Positions 1 to 8,737 of a stretch of 64,000 bases of DNA are shown one piece after another. This stretch comes from Paenibacillus ferrarius. GTDB taxonomy: Bacteria; Bacillota; Bacilli; Paenibacillales; NBRC-103111. Under the pieces are notes generated by a model. That model made no database searches. It saw nothing but the letters and a program-made list of their open reading frames with translations, and was not told the origin of the DNA. Each line of letters opens with the position of its first letter. The stretch's first letter is position 1. A program made the translations under genes and the position numbers. The stretch lies in contig NZ_MBTG01000001.1 in NCBI RefSeq assembly GCF_002027705.1, positions 434,001-498,000 of the forward strand. The letters are read 5' to 3'.

Positions 1-59
1 AATCTGGATAGTATCGTTATTCAGTAGGTATTGCCGGGAACAGAACCCTATTCTGTCAA

Positions 60-115
60 AAAGATCGCTTGCTCCATTAGCCTATTTGGCTTAGTGGAGG
101 GCGGTCTTTTTTGCC
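60..115 (+). terminator. Intrinsic terminator of a gene left of the window
   Basis: The arms AAGATCGC...CTCCATTAGCC and GGCTTAGTGGAG...GCGGTCTT form a long, slightly imperfect hairpin followed by a T6 run. It reads rightwards, so the transcript it ends starts outside the window. Confidence 0.75.
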
Positions 116-360
116 ATTTTGGAAAGTAGGAGGGTCCCATTTTTGAGAGGGGTTGAAGAGAAGGGCTTGTTTCATTGGATTAATTCCAATGGAAGTTAGT
201 GTTAGCAGCTTAATGGCGGATTGCATTGGATAAACTCCAATGCATAATCTAACAAGCGGCTATTTTGAGGGAAAATGAATGTTTGCATTGGATTAATTCC
301 AATGAATGCTGGAAATCAGCCCTCTAGAGGCTGATTTCACTGGACAAAATCCAATGAAAA
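110..360. repeat. Composite repeat with four CATTGGA-N5-TCCAATG palindromes (copy 1)
   Basis: Four 19-bp imperfect palindromes lie at 173-191, 224-242, 286-304 and 338-356. Each has arms CATTGGA/TCCAATG around an AT-rich 5-nt core; the last has CACTGGA on its left arm. A second inverted repeat (AAATCAG/CTGATTT) lies at 313-337. A related copy at 8405-8714 keeps the order, the spacing and the inter-palindrome string CATAATCTAA-AAGC-GC-ATTTTGAG, so the whole block is the repeat unit and not only the palindromes. Function unknown. Confidence 0.8.
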
Positions 361-661
361 GGATAAATATCCATGGCAGAAGGGCTTTTGCCCACTACTA
401 GCCATTTAATTTAACTATATTAACTATTAACTGCACTAATCATCGTTAACCAACTTTTTGGCTCCCACAGAAGAGACAGATCCACCCTAATCGGAGGACA
501 ATTGGAAGGAGGGAGAATTGCATGATCAGCTGTCTGAAAACAGGATAAAATCAATTTCCATAATAAAGAATGCAGTTCCTATATGCATAAGACTTATTCG
601 CTTTAGCTGACTTATGATATGAATATTCCTTTACTTGAAGGCAATGAAAGGGGAACTACAA
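361..661. other. Non-coding leader region of the first operon
   Basis: No convincing gene. The only coding-like signal is an eight-codon ORF at 522-548 (ATG to TAA) preceded by a very strong GGAAGGAGGG. It could be a leader peptide or the stub of a lost gene. A promoter for the downstream operon must lie here or further left, but I cannot place it with confidence. Confidence 0.4.
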
Positions 662-1813
662 ATGGCAGAATATACAATCGGAATCATCATGAACGGAGTA
701 ACTGGCCGGATGGGAACCAATCAGCATCTGATCCGTTCTATCCTTGCAATCCGCAATCAGGGCGGGGTGAAGCTTGCCAGTGGGGATGTGCTAATGCCCG
801 ATCCGATTTTGGTTGGACGGCAAGAGCATAAGCTGCAAGCGCTGGCGAAGACGCATGGCATTGCGCGTTGGAGCACGAACCTTGACGAATGCTTGGCAGA
901 TGAACGTGACCAGATTTATTTTGATTCGCAAATGACGAGCTTCCGTGTAGATAGCATTCGCAAGGCAATTGCTGCAGGCAAGCATATTTATTGTGAAAAG
1001 CCTACGGCCGCTAACTTGGAGGAATCCTTGGAGCTGGCACGGCTGGCCAAGGATGCCGGCGTAAAAAATGGCGTTGTGCAGGATAAACTCTTTCTACCAG
1101 GGCTGTTGAAGCTAAAAAGGCTGATCGATGCCGGATTTTTCGGTCACATTTTAGCTGTGCGGATGGAGTTTGGCTATTGGGTGTTTGAGGGGGACTGGCA
1201 GCCAGGACAGCGTCCATCATGGAATTACCGGAAGGAGGATGGCGGCGGCATTATCGTGGACATGTTCGCGCACTGGCGCTATGTGATCGATCATTTGTTC
1301 GGGAAGATTCGCAGCGTCTCTTGTCTGGGAGCAACCCATATTCCGCAGCGATGGGATGAGAACGGGAAAAGCTATGCCAGCACGGCAGACGATGCGGCTT
1401 ATGCAACGTTTGAGCTGGAGGGCGGCATTGTGGTGCAGGCTAATTCCTCTTGGGCGGTTCGCGTGAACCGAGAGGATTTGCTGACGATTCAAGTCGACGG
1501 TACGGAAGGCAGCGCAGTTGCGGGCTTGCGTGATTGCAAGGTGCAGCACCGGGTGAATACGTGTAAACCTGTTTGGAATCCGGACATTCCGAATCCGTTC
1601 AATTTCAGGGAGTTGTGGAGTGAGGTACCGGACAACCAACTTTTTGATAACGCATTCAAGATACAGTGGGAAATGTTTCTGAAGCATGTTCATGAAGATC
1701 AGCCGTTCCCATGGGATTTGCTTGAAGGTGCCAAGGGAACGCAATTGTCCGAGCTTGCCCTGCTTTCATGGCAAAAGCGATGTTGGTTGGATGTACCGGA
1801 ACTGGAGCTCTAG
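662..1813 (+). CDS. Gfo/Idh/MocA family oxidoreductase
   Basis: A 383-residue NAD(P)-dependent sugar or cyclitol dehydrogenase-like protein. The N-terminal Rossmann segment (about residues 6-18) is unusual for the family, with GIIMNGVTGRMG instead of plain GxGxxG. The diagnostic EKP motif is at residues 112-114, followed by the C-terminal alpha/beta substrate domain. The start at 662 is chosen for the AAAGGGG site 8 nt upstream; an in-frame ATG at 635 lacks one. First gene of a five-gene same-strand cluster; its TAG lies inside the AGGAGGG that starts the next gene. Substrate unknown. Confidence 0.85.
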   Translation: MAEYTIGIIMNGVTGRMGTNQHLIRSILAIRNQGGVKLASGDVLMPDPILVGRQEHKLQALAKTHGIARWSTNLDECLADERDQIYFDSQMTSFRVDSIRKAIAAGKHIYCEKPTAANLEESLELARLAKDAGVKNGVVQDKLFLPGLLKLKRLIDAGFFGHILAVRMEFGYWVFEGDWQPGQRPSWNYRKEDGGGIIVDMFAHWRYVIDHLFGKIRSVSCLGATHIPQRWDENGKSYASTADDAAYATFELEGGIVVQANSSWAVRVNREDLLTIQVDGTEGSAVAGLRDCKVQHRVNTCKPVWNPDIPNPFNFRELWSEVPDNQLFDNAFKIQWEMFLKHVHEDQPFPWDLLEGAKGTQLSELALLSWQKRCWLDVPELEL

Positions 1814-1825
1814 GAGGGAAGCGGA

Positions 1826-2998
1826 ATGGTTACGTTAAAGCTGCCGCATGAAGACGGCTCATTACATGCCTATACCACGCAAAGCGCAGGATCTTATGCG
1901 GGAAAAGCTGGAATTACTGGAAAGCCACTAAAAAGCCGCATCGCTTTCTCAGCGGCGCATGTCGTTTGTGATCCGTTGGCTAATACAGATCCGCTCGCCA
2001 ACGCTCAAGTGGATTGGGATGCGACAATGGCATATCGTCGCTACTTGTGGTCGCTTGGGCTTTCCGTAGCGGAAGCGATGGATACTGCCCAGCGCGGCAT
2101 GGGTCTAGGATGGGAAACGTCAAAAGAGCTGATTCAACGATCGGTCGCCGAGGCGCGTGCAGTGGGTGGACATATCGCCTGCGGTGCAGGTACGGATCAT
2201 TTGATTCCCAGCTCGCAAATTACGCTTGCCAGCATTGAGCAGGCATATGAAGAGCAATGCGCTTTTGTGGAAAAGCAAGGGGGACAGATTATCTTGATGG
2301 CGAGCAGAGCCTTGGCCCGTTCTGCGAAAGGACCGGAAGATTATGAGCGGATATACGGCCGAATTCTGCGTCAAGTATCTCAGCCAGTCATCCTCCACTG
2401 GCTGGGAGATATGTTCGATCCGGTGCTAAAGGGCTATTGGGGACATGACAGCCTAGAGCAGGCGATGGACATATGCTTGCGTATTATTCGGACACATGCC
2501 GATAAAATCGACGGCATCAAAATCTCTTTGCTTGATGCGGACAAGGAAATCGCAATGCGCCGTCTTCTTCCGCAGAACGTTCGCATGTATACGGGTGATG
2601 ATTTCAATTACCCAACATTGATTGCAGGAGATGAGCAAGGCTACAGTCATGCTTTGCTTGGCATTTTCGATGCGATTGCTCCTGCAGCCGCAGCCGCAAT
2701 TCAGGCGCTGGATGAAGGGGATTTAAACGAATATAGCTTGCTGCTTGAGAAGACGGTGCCATTGGCGCGGCATATTTTTCAAAAACCGACCTCATCTTAT
2801 AAAACGGGGATTGTCTTCATGGCGTATTTGAACGGTCATCAAGGGCATTTCCGGATGATTGCGGGAGCCGAAAGTTCCCGCTCGGTTATTCATCTTGCGC
2901 GTATATTCACCCTGGCTGATCAAGCAGGTCTTCTGACTGACCCTGAGGAGGCTGCCAAGCGAATGCAGCAGGTACTCCTGCTTTCAGGCATTCATTAA
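1826..2998 (+). CDS. DUF993 / dihydrodipicolinate synthase-like TIM-barrel protein
   Basis: A 390-residue protein resembling the DUF993 branch of the DHDPS/NAL aldolase superfamily, usually found next to Gfo/Idh/MocA dehydrogenases in carbohydrate clusters. The segment with HWLGDMFDP at about residue 190 and GIKISLLDADKE at about 230 fits barrel strands, and the Lys of IKISLL is a plausible Schiff-base residue (inference). AGGAGGG at 1812-1818 sets the start. Probable role: aldolytic cleavage or hydration of a keto-sugar made by the preceding oxidoreductase. The substrate cannot be read from sequence. Confidence 0.75.
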   Translation: MVTLKLPHEDGSLHAYTTQSAGSYAGKAGITGKPLKSRIAFSAAHVVCDPLANTDPLANAQVDWDATMAYRRYLWSLGLSVAEAMDTAQRGMGLGWETSKELIQRSVAEARAVGGHIACGAGTDHLIPSSQITLASIEQAYEEQCAFVEKQGGQIILMASRALARSAKGPEDYERIYGRILRQVSQPVILHWLGDMFDPVLKGYWGHDSLEQAMDICLRIIRTHADKIDGIKISLLDADKEIAMRRLLPQNVRMYTGDDFNYPTLIAGDEQGYSHALLGIFDAIAPAAAAAIQALDEGDLNEYSLLLEKTVPLARHIFQKPTSSYKTGIVFMAYLNGHQGHFRMIAGAESSRSVIHLARIFTLADQAGLLTDPEEAAKRMQQVLLLSGIH

Positions 2999-3139
2999 CT
3001 TTCGTTAATTGGAAGGGGTCGAGCGATGTCCATGGATGCGGATTTTATATGCCAGCTGTTGTTTTGGCAAGAGGAGCAATGGGAACGCTGCGGCAATGAC
3101 GACTCACAGAAGAATATCGATTGGATTGGAGGACTCAAT

Positions 3140-4600
3140 ATGGAAACGGAACCAACAGCAGTCATGGATTGTTTGCATGTTATCGACGGCAAGTACGTTC
3201 CATCGCACAATCAAAAAACGTTTGTGAATACGAATCCGGCTACGGAACAGATGATCGGCAGCGTAGCGGAGGGAGGCAAAACGGAAATCGATTGGGCGGT
3301 GGCAGCCGCAAGAAAAGCCTACTATGGCGGGTGGAAGAACAGTAAATGGAGTGAAAGGGCAGCCATTCTGCGCCGTATCGGTGAGCTGATCCTACAGCGC
3401 AAGGATGAATTGGCCATGCTGGAGTCGCTCGATACCGGGAAGCCGTTATCGTTGTCAACAGCCGTAGATATTCCGCGCGCAGCTGGCAGCTTTCACTATT
3501 TCTCGAGTCTTATCTCGACGCTGGGAACGGAAGCTTACCCGATGGAAGTTGGAGCGCTCAATTATGTGATCCGCAAGCCTATTGGTGTCGTAGGCTTGAT
3601 CTGCCCTTGGAACTTGCCGCTTCTGCTGCTTAGCGCCAAGCTGGCTCCTTGCTTGGCGATGGGAAATACCGTCGTCATCAAGCCGGCGGAATGGACGCCA
3701 ATGACGGCAACCGTGCTTGCGCAGATATGCAAGGATGCCGGTCTTCCTGACGGCGTAGTTAATATCGTTCACGGCTTTGGCAAGGATGCCGCAGGCGAAG
3801 CGTTGGCGGAACATCCAGATGTGAGCGCAATCGCTTTTACAGGCGAAAATCATACAGGCAAACAGATTATGAGAGCGGCGGCAGGCAATTTGAAAAGATT
3901 GTCCTTCGAGCTGGGCGGGAAAAATCCGAACCTTATTTTTGCGGATTGCGACCTCGATAAGGTTGTGGATACGACGATTCGTTCCAGTTTTATTAATCAA
4001 GGCGAGGTGTGCCTCAGTGGTTCGCGGATCTATGTGCAGCGAGCCATTTATGAAACTTTCTTGCAGCGTTTTGTAGCCAAGACCCGCGAACAGGTTGTCG
4101 GCGATCCGATGCAAGCCCAAACGAACATAGGCGCCTTGATAAGCAAGGAGCATTACGAGCGCGTGCTCCGTTATATCGATCTTGCCCGTGAAGAAGGAGG
4201 TACGATTGAAACAGGCGGCAGCAGAGTCAAGGGTTGCGAGAAAGGCTATTTCGTCGAACCGACGATCATTACCGGTGTATCCCAAGATTCCCGCGTCGTT
4301 CGGGAAGAAATTTTCGGTCCCGTAGTGACGATTCAGGTATTCGATACCGAGGAGGAGGTCATCCGGCAGGCCAATGATTCGCATTATGGATTAAGTGCTT
4401 CCATATGGACCAATGATGTCAGCTGCGCATTTCGGGTAGCCGAGCAGATCGAAGTCGGATTAACTTGGGTCAATACGTGGTTTCTCCGTGATCCGAGAAC
4501 GCCTTACGGCGGTGTCAAAGAGAGTGGGATTGGACGGCAGGGCGGCATGTACAGCATTGATTTTTATAGCGACATCTCGACGATTTGCATGAAGTATTAG
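3140..4600 (+). CDS. NAD(P)-dependent aldehyde dehydrogenase
   Basis: A 486-residue class-3 ALDH-fold enzyme oxidising an aldehyde to its acid. Visible are PWNLPL, the FELGGKNPN motif with general base Glu257, catalytic Cys291 in QGEVC, and EEIFGPV near the C-terminus. The coenzyme loop reads FTGENHTG rather than FTGSTxxG, as in some semialdehyde dehydrogenases. The start at 3140 follows GGAGG with 7-nt spacing and gives the normal family length. An in-frame ATG at 3026, also behind a good GGAAGGGG site, would add 38 residues. It probably removes the aldehyde product of the DUF993 protein (inference). Confidence 0.88.
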   Translation: METEPTAVMDCLHVIDGKYVPSHNQKTFVNTNPATEQMIGSVAEGGKTEIDWAVAAARKAYYGGWKNSKWSERAAILRRIGELILQRKDELAMLESLDTGKPLSLSTAVDIPRAAGSFHYFSSLISTLGTEAYPMEVGALNYVIRKPIGVVGLICPWNLPLLLLSAKLAPCLAMGNTVVIKPAEWTPMTATVLAQICKDAGLPDGVVNIVHGFGKDAAGEALAEHPDVSAIAFTGENHTGKQIMRAAAGNLKRLSFELGGKNPNLIFADCDLDKVVDTTIRSSFINQGEVCLSGSRIYVQRAIYETFLQRFVAKTREQVVGDPMQAQTNIGALISKEHYERVLRYIDLAREEGGTIETGGSRVKGCEKGYFVEPTIITGVSQDSRVVREEIFGPVVTIQVFDTEEEVIRQANDSHYGLSASIWTNDVSCAFRVAEQIEVGLTWVNTWFLRDPRTPYGGVKESGIGRQGGMYSIDFYSDISTICMKY

Positions 4601-4624
4601 AGCTGACGGAATGGAGTGAGACGC

Positions 4625-5647
4625 ATGGAGAAAATAAAGGTGATTCAAATCGGACTTGGCGGCTTTGGAAAGTTTTGGCTAGGCGCCGTATTGAATGTGG
4701 AAGAAGTGGAACTGGTCGCCGTGGTGGATATGGAAGAGAGTAATTTAGCGGTGGCGGCCCAAAGGTTGGCAGGGAGAAATATTCCGCTGTATCAAGACCA
4801 CACAAAAGCGCTGCGCGAAGTGAAGGCAGATCTCGTGCTGCTAATTACACCGCCACATACGCATAGAGCTTTAACGATCGATGCGGTGGAAGCCGGCATG
4901 CATGTGATTATGGAGAAGCCGGTCTCCAGCAGTTACGAAGATGCCGTTGAAATATATAAATTCGCCCAAACCTGCGGCAAATACGTCATGGTCAATCAAA
5001 ACTACCGCCGCAGACCCGTTATTCAAGCGCTCAAAGCTTGCGTGGATTCAGGTAAAGTAGGCACAATCGAAAATGTGGAATGGCGGTTTTCCTTGGATCA
5101 CAAGAATATCGAACTTACCGGTTGGCGCCGGGCTTTCAATGACATCATGCTGAAAGAAATGAGCATTCATCATTTTGACTCCGTTCGATATATTCTCGGG
5201 ACAAATCCGATTACGGTCTATGCGGAAAGCATGAATCCTACTTGGAGTCCAATCAATGGCGACTCAGTGACCGCAGCTGTGTTTAACTTTGAAGACGGCG
5301 TATTCATGACTTACTTTGGAAGTTGGGTGAATAAGGGGAAGAGCACTTCATGGAACGGAGATATTATTCTTACGGGCAGTCAAGGAGCTATTGAGCTGAA
5401 GGACGATGTACCTCAGATTGTTTTACCGGATGGTACGCGGGAGAATATTCCGATTCCTGTCTTTGAATTCAATGATTCGGATTATCTGGAATATTCAATC
5501 GGAGATATGGTCGATGCGATCCGAGAACGCAGATTACCTGCTACGCATATTGGAGACAACCTGATTAGCTGGTCGATGGCATGCAGTGCGGCGGACTCGG
5601 CGAAAAGCGGCATGAAAATAAAAATAGAGCCACTAAAGGAGATCTAA
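4625..5647 (+). CDS. Gfo/Idh/MocA family oxidoreductase
   Basis: A 340-residue second dehydrogenase of the cluster, not closely similar to the first. The Rossmann motif GLGGFG is at residues 10-15 and EKP at 97-99. The C-terminal domain has the HHFD segment (KEMSIHHFDSVRY) expected at the catalytic site. GGAG at 4613-4616 selects the ATG at 4625 over an in-frame GTG at 4616. It starts 24 nt after the aldehyde dehydrogenase and ends just before the ThuA gene, whose ribosome site lies in its last codons. Confidence 0.87.
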   Translation: MEKIKVIQIGLGGFGKFWLGAVLNVEEVELVAVVDMEESNLAVAAQRLAGRNIPLYQDHTKALREVKADLVLLITPPHTHRALTIDAVEAGMHVIMEKPVSSSYEDAVEIYKFAQTCGKYVMVNQNYRRRPVIQALKACVDSGKVGTIENVEWRFSLDHKNIELTGWRRAFNDIMLKEMSIHHFDSVRYILGTNPITVYAESMNPTWSPINGDSVTAAVFNFEDGVFMTYFGSWVNKGKSTSWNGDIILTGSQGAIELKDDVPQIVLPDGTRENIPIPVFEFNDSDYLEYSIGDMVDAIRERRLPATHIGDNLISWSMACSAADSAKSGMKIKIEPLKEI

Positions 5648-5649
5648 AC

Positions 5650-6375
5650 ATGGAATCAACGATTAACGTTACCGTATGGAATGAATTTAGACACGAATTG
5701 AATTATGAGCCAGCGATGAAAATATATCCGCAAGGCATTCATCGCGTCATTGGAGATTATTTGAGCAAACAGCGATTAAACGTTACTACAGCAACCTTGG
5801 ATGAGCCGGAGCACGGGCTGACCGATGAAGTGTTGAACCGCACCGATGTGCTTGTCTGGTGGGGACATATCGCAGGCGATGAAGTACGGGATGACATTGT
5901 TGAGAAAATACACGATCGTATCCTAAATGGGATGGGACTCATCGTACTGCATTCAGCTTCCCAATCGAAAATATTTAAAAAGTTGATGGGCACCTCGTGC
6001 AATATCAAATGGCGGGAAGCCAACGAGAAGGAACGCATCTGGATTCTCCAACCGAACCACCCTATCACCGAAGGGCTTGGAGAGTATATCGAGCTGGCGG
6101 AAGAGGAGATGTACGGCGAGTTTTTTGATGTCCCGGCGCCGGATGAGCTCATTATGGTGAGCTGGTTCCAGGGTGGAGAAATATTCCGCAGCGGTATGAC
6201 TTATACGAGAGGCAAAGGGAAGATTTTCGTCTTTAGACCTGGGCACGAAACCTCGCCTACGTACCATAATCAGGAAATCCTGAAGGTGATTGCGAATTCT
6301 GTCCACTGGGCCGCACCAGTGAAGGGTACGACAGTGCCAGTCTTCGGCAACGTCAAGCCGCTGGAGGAGCTTTAA
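5650..6375 (+). CDS. ThuA domain-containing protein
   Basis: A 241-residue class-I glutamine-amidotransferase-fold protein of the ThuA (trehalose utilization) family, starting NVTVWNEFRHE, with WWGHIAGDEV and GMGLIVLHSA in the expected places and a conserved-looking FRPGHETSPTYHN near the C-terminus. ThuA proteins often accompany Gfo/Idh/MocA dehydrogenases and help 3-keto-sugar metabolism. AAAGGAG directly precedes the ATG. It is the last gene of the operon and is followed by a strong terminator. Confidence 0.87.
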   Translation: MESTINVTVWNEFRHELNYEPAMKIYPQGIHRVIGDYLSKQRLNVTTATLDEPEHGLTDEVLNRTDVLVWWGHIAGDEVRDDIVEKIHDRILNGMGLIVLHSASQSKIFKKLMGTSCNIKWREANEKERIWILQPNHPITEGLGEYIELAEEEMYGEFFDVPAPDELIMVSWFQGGEIFRSGMTYTRGKGKIFVFRPGHETSPTYHNQEILKVIANSVHWAAPVKGTTVPVFGNVKPLEEL

Positions 6376-6393
6376 ACGCTGCAAATTATAATG

Positions 6394-6417
6394 AAACGGC
6401 AGAGATGCCGTTTTTTT
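6394..6417 (+). terminator. Terminator of the sugar-oxidation operon
   Basis: Perfect stem AACGGCA-GAGA-TGCCGTT followed by T7, 20 nt after the ThuA stop codon. Confidence 0.9.
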
Positions 6418-6515
6418 GTGTTTTTTAGCAATAGAAAATTAGCAATAGAAAAGAAATGACGTTATTTTCTATATGGTATTATGGAATATATATCCGGATA
6501 AAGAGGTGTATTTAA

Positions 6516-7013
6516 GTGAATTATACCGAGCTAATAGAGTCATACAAAAGAGATTTGCAGCGTTATTCCTTGGATCAATTAAGGTATATATCCGAGCTGG
6601 GTGTTTGGTCGTTGGGCCAAATGTATGATCATTTGATACTTGCTGCGCTCGATTACCTTGACAAAGTGGAAATATGCGCTTCCTCAAATGAGGAGCAAAT
6701 TCAAGGGAAAACAGAAGGCGGCGCGCAATTGTTTGCTATCGGTGCATTCCCTCCGATCAAAATCAAGCTGCCGGACGGTCCCGAAAATAATCCCAGTAAT
6801 TCTGAAAGTAAAGACGACCTTTTGAATGGACTCGATTTAGTAGTAAAGAGAATGTCTGAATGGGAAGCGAAATTAGATGCAATAAACCCAAATTATAAAG
6901 TCAAACATGACGGCTTTGGATGGCTCAACGCGCGCGAGTGGCTTGATTTGGCAAGTATGCATTTTCACCATCATCTGCGCCAAAAGGATGAACTGGTTCA
7001 AAAGCTTGTTTAA
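6516..7013 (+). CDS. DinB-like four-helix protein
   Basis: A 165-residue protein with a GTG start behind AGAGGTG. The mostly helical sequence fits the DinB/YfiT superfamily of metal-binding four-helix bundles. Candidate metal ligands are the His of MYDHL (about residue 38) and the HFHHH cluster near residue 150, matching the usual His triad spacing. Family members are thiol- or bacillithiol-dependent transferases or of unknown role. It stands alone between terminators. Confidence 0.7.
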   Translation: MNYTELIESYKRDLQRYSLDQLRYISELGVWSLGQMYDHLILAALDYLDKVEICASSNEEQIQGKTEGGAQLFAIGAFPPIKIKLPDGPENNPSNSESKDDLLNGLDLVVKRMSEWEAKLDAINPNYKVKHDGFGWLNAREWLDLASMHFHHHLRQKDELVQKLV

Positions 7014-7020
7014 GGAAATA

Positions 7021-7063
7021 AAAGACCCCCAGAATCCACAATAAAGTGGAAATGAAGGTCTTT
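7021..7063. terminator. Bidirectional terminator between convergent genes
   Basis: Arms AAAGACC/GGTCTTT with an inner CCAC/GTGG stem, lying between the ends of the rightward DinB-like gene and the leftward nitroreductase gene. Confidence 0.7.
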
Positions 7064-7071
7064 GCCTGTTC

Positions 7072-7734
7072 TTATTCTTGTGGAATTTCGTTAAAGAAGG
7101 TTACATCTTCAATTGGCAGCCTTGTTGTAGGACGACCAGGGGTAGCAGCCTTGCCGATGGCTATTAGCATAACCGGAGTGTAGCGGTCTGAAATACCAAA
7201 AGCTTCTACGAACTTTCCTTTGTCGTAGCCACCCATCGGGACTGTATCATAACCTTTGGCACGAGCGATATTCATGAGCTGCATGGATACTAATCCGCAA
7301 TCGACATTGACGATTTGGCGAATGGCTTCCTGTGGCATACTTGCAAACATGTTTGTATAGCGTTCTATAAAAGAACTGGCTGTTTGCTCAGGCATGAAAC
7401 CTGCATCGACTGCTTGGCCATAAATCTTCTCGGCCAATTTAATATTCTCCAAGTCGCCGAGTATGGCAATGATAGCCGAAGCCTCGACCACTTGTTGTTG
7501 GTTGAACGCAATTGGAAGCAGCTTCTGCTGAAGTTCGGGCGAGTCGATCACAAGAAAGCGCCACGGCTGCAAGTTAGCGGATGAAGGAGCCAATGTAGCT
7601 TCCTGCAATATTTCGGTTAATTCCTCCCGGGAAATCTTGACTGCTGGATCGTAGTTTCGGACGGAGCGGCGTTCTCGAATAACATCGGAAAAAAGTTGTT
7701 GTTCTAACAGCTGGGTTGGTTGCAAATCGGACAT
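7072..7734 (-). CDS. Nitroreductase family FMN oxidoreductase
   Basis: A 220-residue NAD(P)H/FMN-dependent nitroreductase-fold enzyme. Signatures are the N-terminal RRSVRNYDP, the mid-protein TLAPSSANLQPWRF and the C-terminal PMGGYDKGKFVEAFGI. The ATG at 7734 is preceded by GGAGAGAG; an upstream in-frame ATG would add 36 residues covering the promoter, so it is rejected. Homologues reduce quinones and nitroaromatics and are often induced by electrophiles; the palindrome over the -35 box is consistent with such control. Confidence 0.88.
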   Translation of the reverse strand: MSDLQPTQLLEQQLFSDVIRERRSVRNYDPAVKISREELTEILQEATLAPSSANLQPWRFLVIDSPELQQKLLPIAFNQQQVVEASAIIAILGDLENIKLAEKIYGQAVDAGFMPEQTASSFIERYTNMFASMPQEAIRQIVNVDCGLVSMQLMNIARAKGYDTVPMGGYDKGKFVEAFGISDRYTPVMLIAIGKAATPGRPTTRLPIEDVTFFNEIPQE

Positions 7735-7787
7735 GGTTTCTCTCTCCATTTCTATATTTAAACTAACTTCATTTATATCATAAAGCA

Positions 7788-7807
7788 TGACATTAGTGTT
7801 AATGTCA
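7788..7807 (-). promoter_or_regulatory. Perfect 20-bp palindrome over the nitroreductase -35 box
   Basis: TGACATTA-GTGT-TAATGTCA is a perfect 8+4+8 inverted repeat. On the minus strand its left arm forms TTGACA, a consensus -35 box, with TATGAT about 20 nt downstream. The layout fits a dimeric repressor (MarR/HxlR-like) blocking RNA polymerase. No adjacent regulator gene is seen. Confidence 0.7.
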
Positions 7808-7950
7808 AGAAAAAATGAGTCAGTGATGCGTATAAATAACATAATCCTAATCAGTCATGACCGATCCCCATGAGAATTTACAAAATGTATGCCTAATATG
7901 GTATATTAAGTGTGTGAAATTAAAACCAAACAATGAGAGGATGTTTATTC

Positions 7951-8337
7951 TTGGCAAAACTTACACCTTATATTATCTCTGAGGACTCGAGAGCTCAAGC
8001 TGCATTCTACATTAGCTCGCTCGGCGGAGAAGTTGTGTCCGTTATGACGCATGGCCAAATGGGCGATGAATCAGAAGCAAACAAGGACAAGGTCATGCAC
8101 ATGTGTATTGCTGTCGCGGGAGTTAACCTGTTTTTGAGCGATTTCGCTGGCCATAGTCATGGGAATGGTTTGAGTTTGAATCTTGAATTCGCTTCGGAAG
8201 ACGAGGGCCGCGATGCCTATACCAAGCTTTCGGATAGCGGTAATGTACAATTCCCTTTCGGAGAGGCACCTTGGGGCGGCTTTTTCGGACAGTTCGTGGA
8301 CAAGTTCGGTGTGCCCTGGATGATTACCGCTCATTAG
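7951..8337 (+). CDS. VOC (glyoxalase/PhnB-like) protein
   Basis: A 128-residue single-module vicinal-oxygen-chelate protein, starting AKLTPYIISEDSRAQAAFY and ending WGGFFGQFVDKFGVPWMI, typical of the PhnB/YraH-like group. The TTG at 7951 is preferred because GAGAGG lies 10 nt upstream and homologues begin with MAKLTPY; an ATG at 7933 lacks a ribosome site. Catalytic activity cannot be assigned. Confidence 0.8.
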   Translation: MAKLTPYIISEDSRAQAAFYISSLGGEVVSVMTHGQMGDESEANKDKVMHMCIAVAGVNLFLSDFAGHSHGNGLSLNLEFASEDEGRDAYTKLSDSGNVQFPFGEAPWGGFFGQFVDKFGVPWMITAH

Positions 8338-8383
8338 TCCAATAATTTCAAAACTGTTAAAAATAACCTGATATTGACTTAAA

Positions 8384-8411
8384 GGCAGCCAGTAATTGTG
8401 GCTGTTTTTTT
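8384..8411 (+). terminator. Terminator of the VOC gene
   Basis: Stem CAGCCA/TGGCTG followed by T7. Copy 2 of the composite palindromic repeat starts right after it, as copy 1 does after its own terminator. Confidence 0.85.
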
Positions 8412-8714
8412 GCCATTATAGAAAGTCTTAATTTTTAGGAGAGGATTGTGGTGTTGCTCTTTTGAAAGTGTGCAAATTTATGGAGAGGGAGCCCCACTTT
8501 GTGAGAAGGGATGAAGTGAGAAGTAGATTGCATTGGAATTATTCCAATGCAATCAAGTTTGAAGAGCTGGAAGGACGATTTCATTGGATAAACTCCAATA
8601 CATAATCTAAAAAGCAGCCATTTTGAGAGTTAATGAATAATTTCATTGGATTATTTCCCGTGCAAGCTTGCAATAAGCACTTTGACGGCTGATTTCATTG
8701 GACAAATTCCAATG
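8405..8714. repeat. Composite repeat with four CATTGGA-N5-TCCAATG palindromes (copy 2)
   Basis: Palindromes lie at 8531-8549, 8582-8600, 8644-8662 (right arm decayed to TCCCGTG) and 8696-8714. The first extends to a 25-bp near-perfect palindrome. Spacing is close to copy 1 (51, 62 and 52 nt here against 51, 62 and 52 there). The linkers CATAATCTAA and CATTTTGAG are conserved. It fills the 400-nt gap between the VOC and solute-binding-protein genes. Confidence 0.8.
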
Positions 8715-8737
8715 GAGAAGAAGAAAGCCTCTTGGCT

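Noticed and set aside
173-356. CRISPR array from the regularly spaced CATTGGA repeats
   Set aside because: Units are palindromic, only four, and the linkers are themselves conserved between the two copies; no cas genes.
3455-4384. 309-codon ORF opposite the aldehyde dehydrogenase
   Set aside because: Antisense shadow of a clearly conserved enzyme; no ribosome site or family features.
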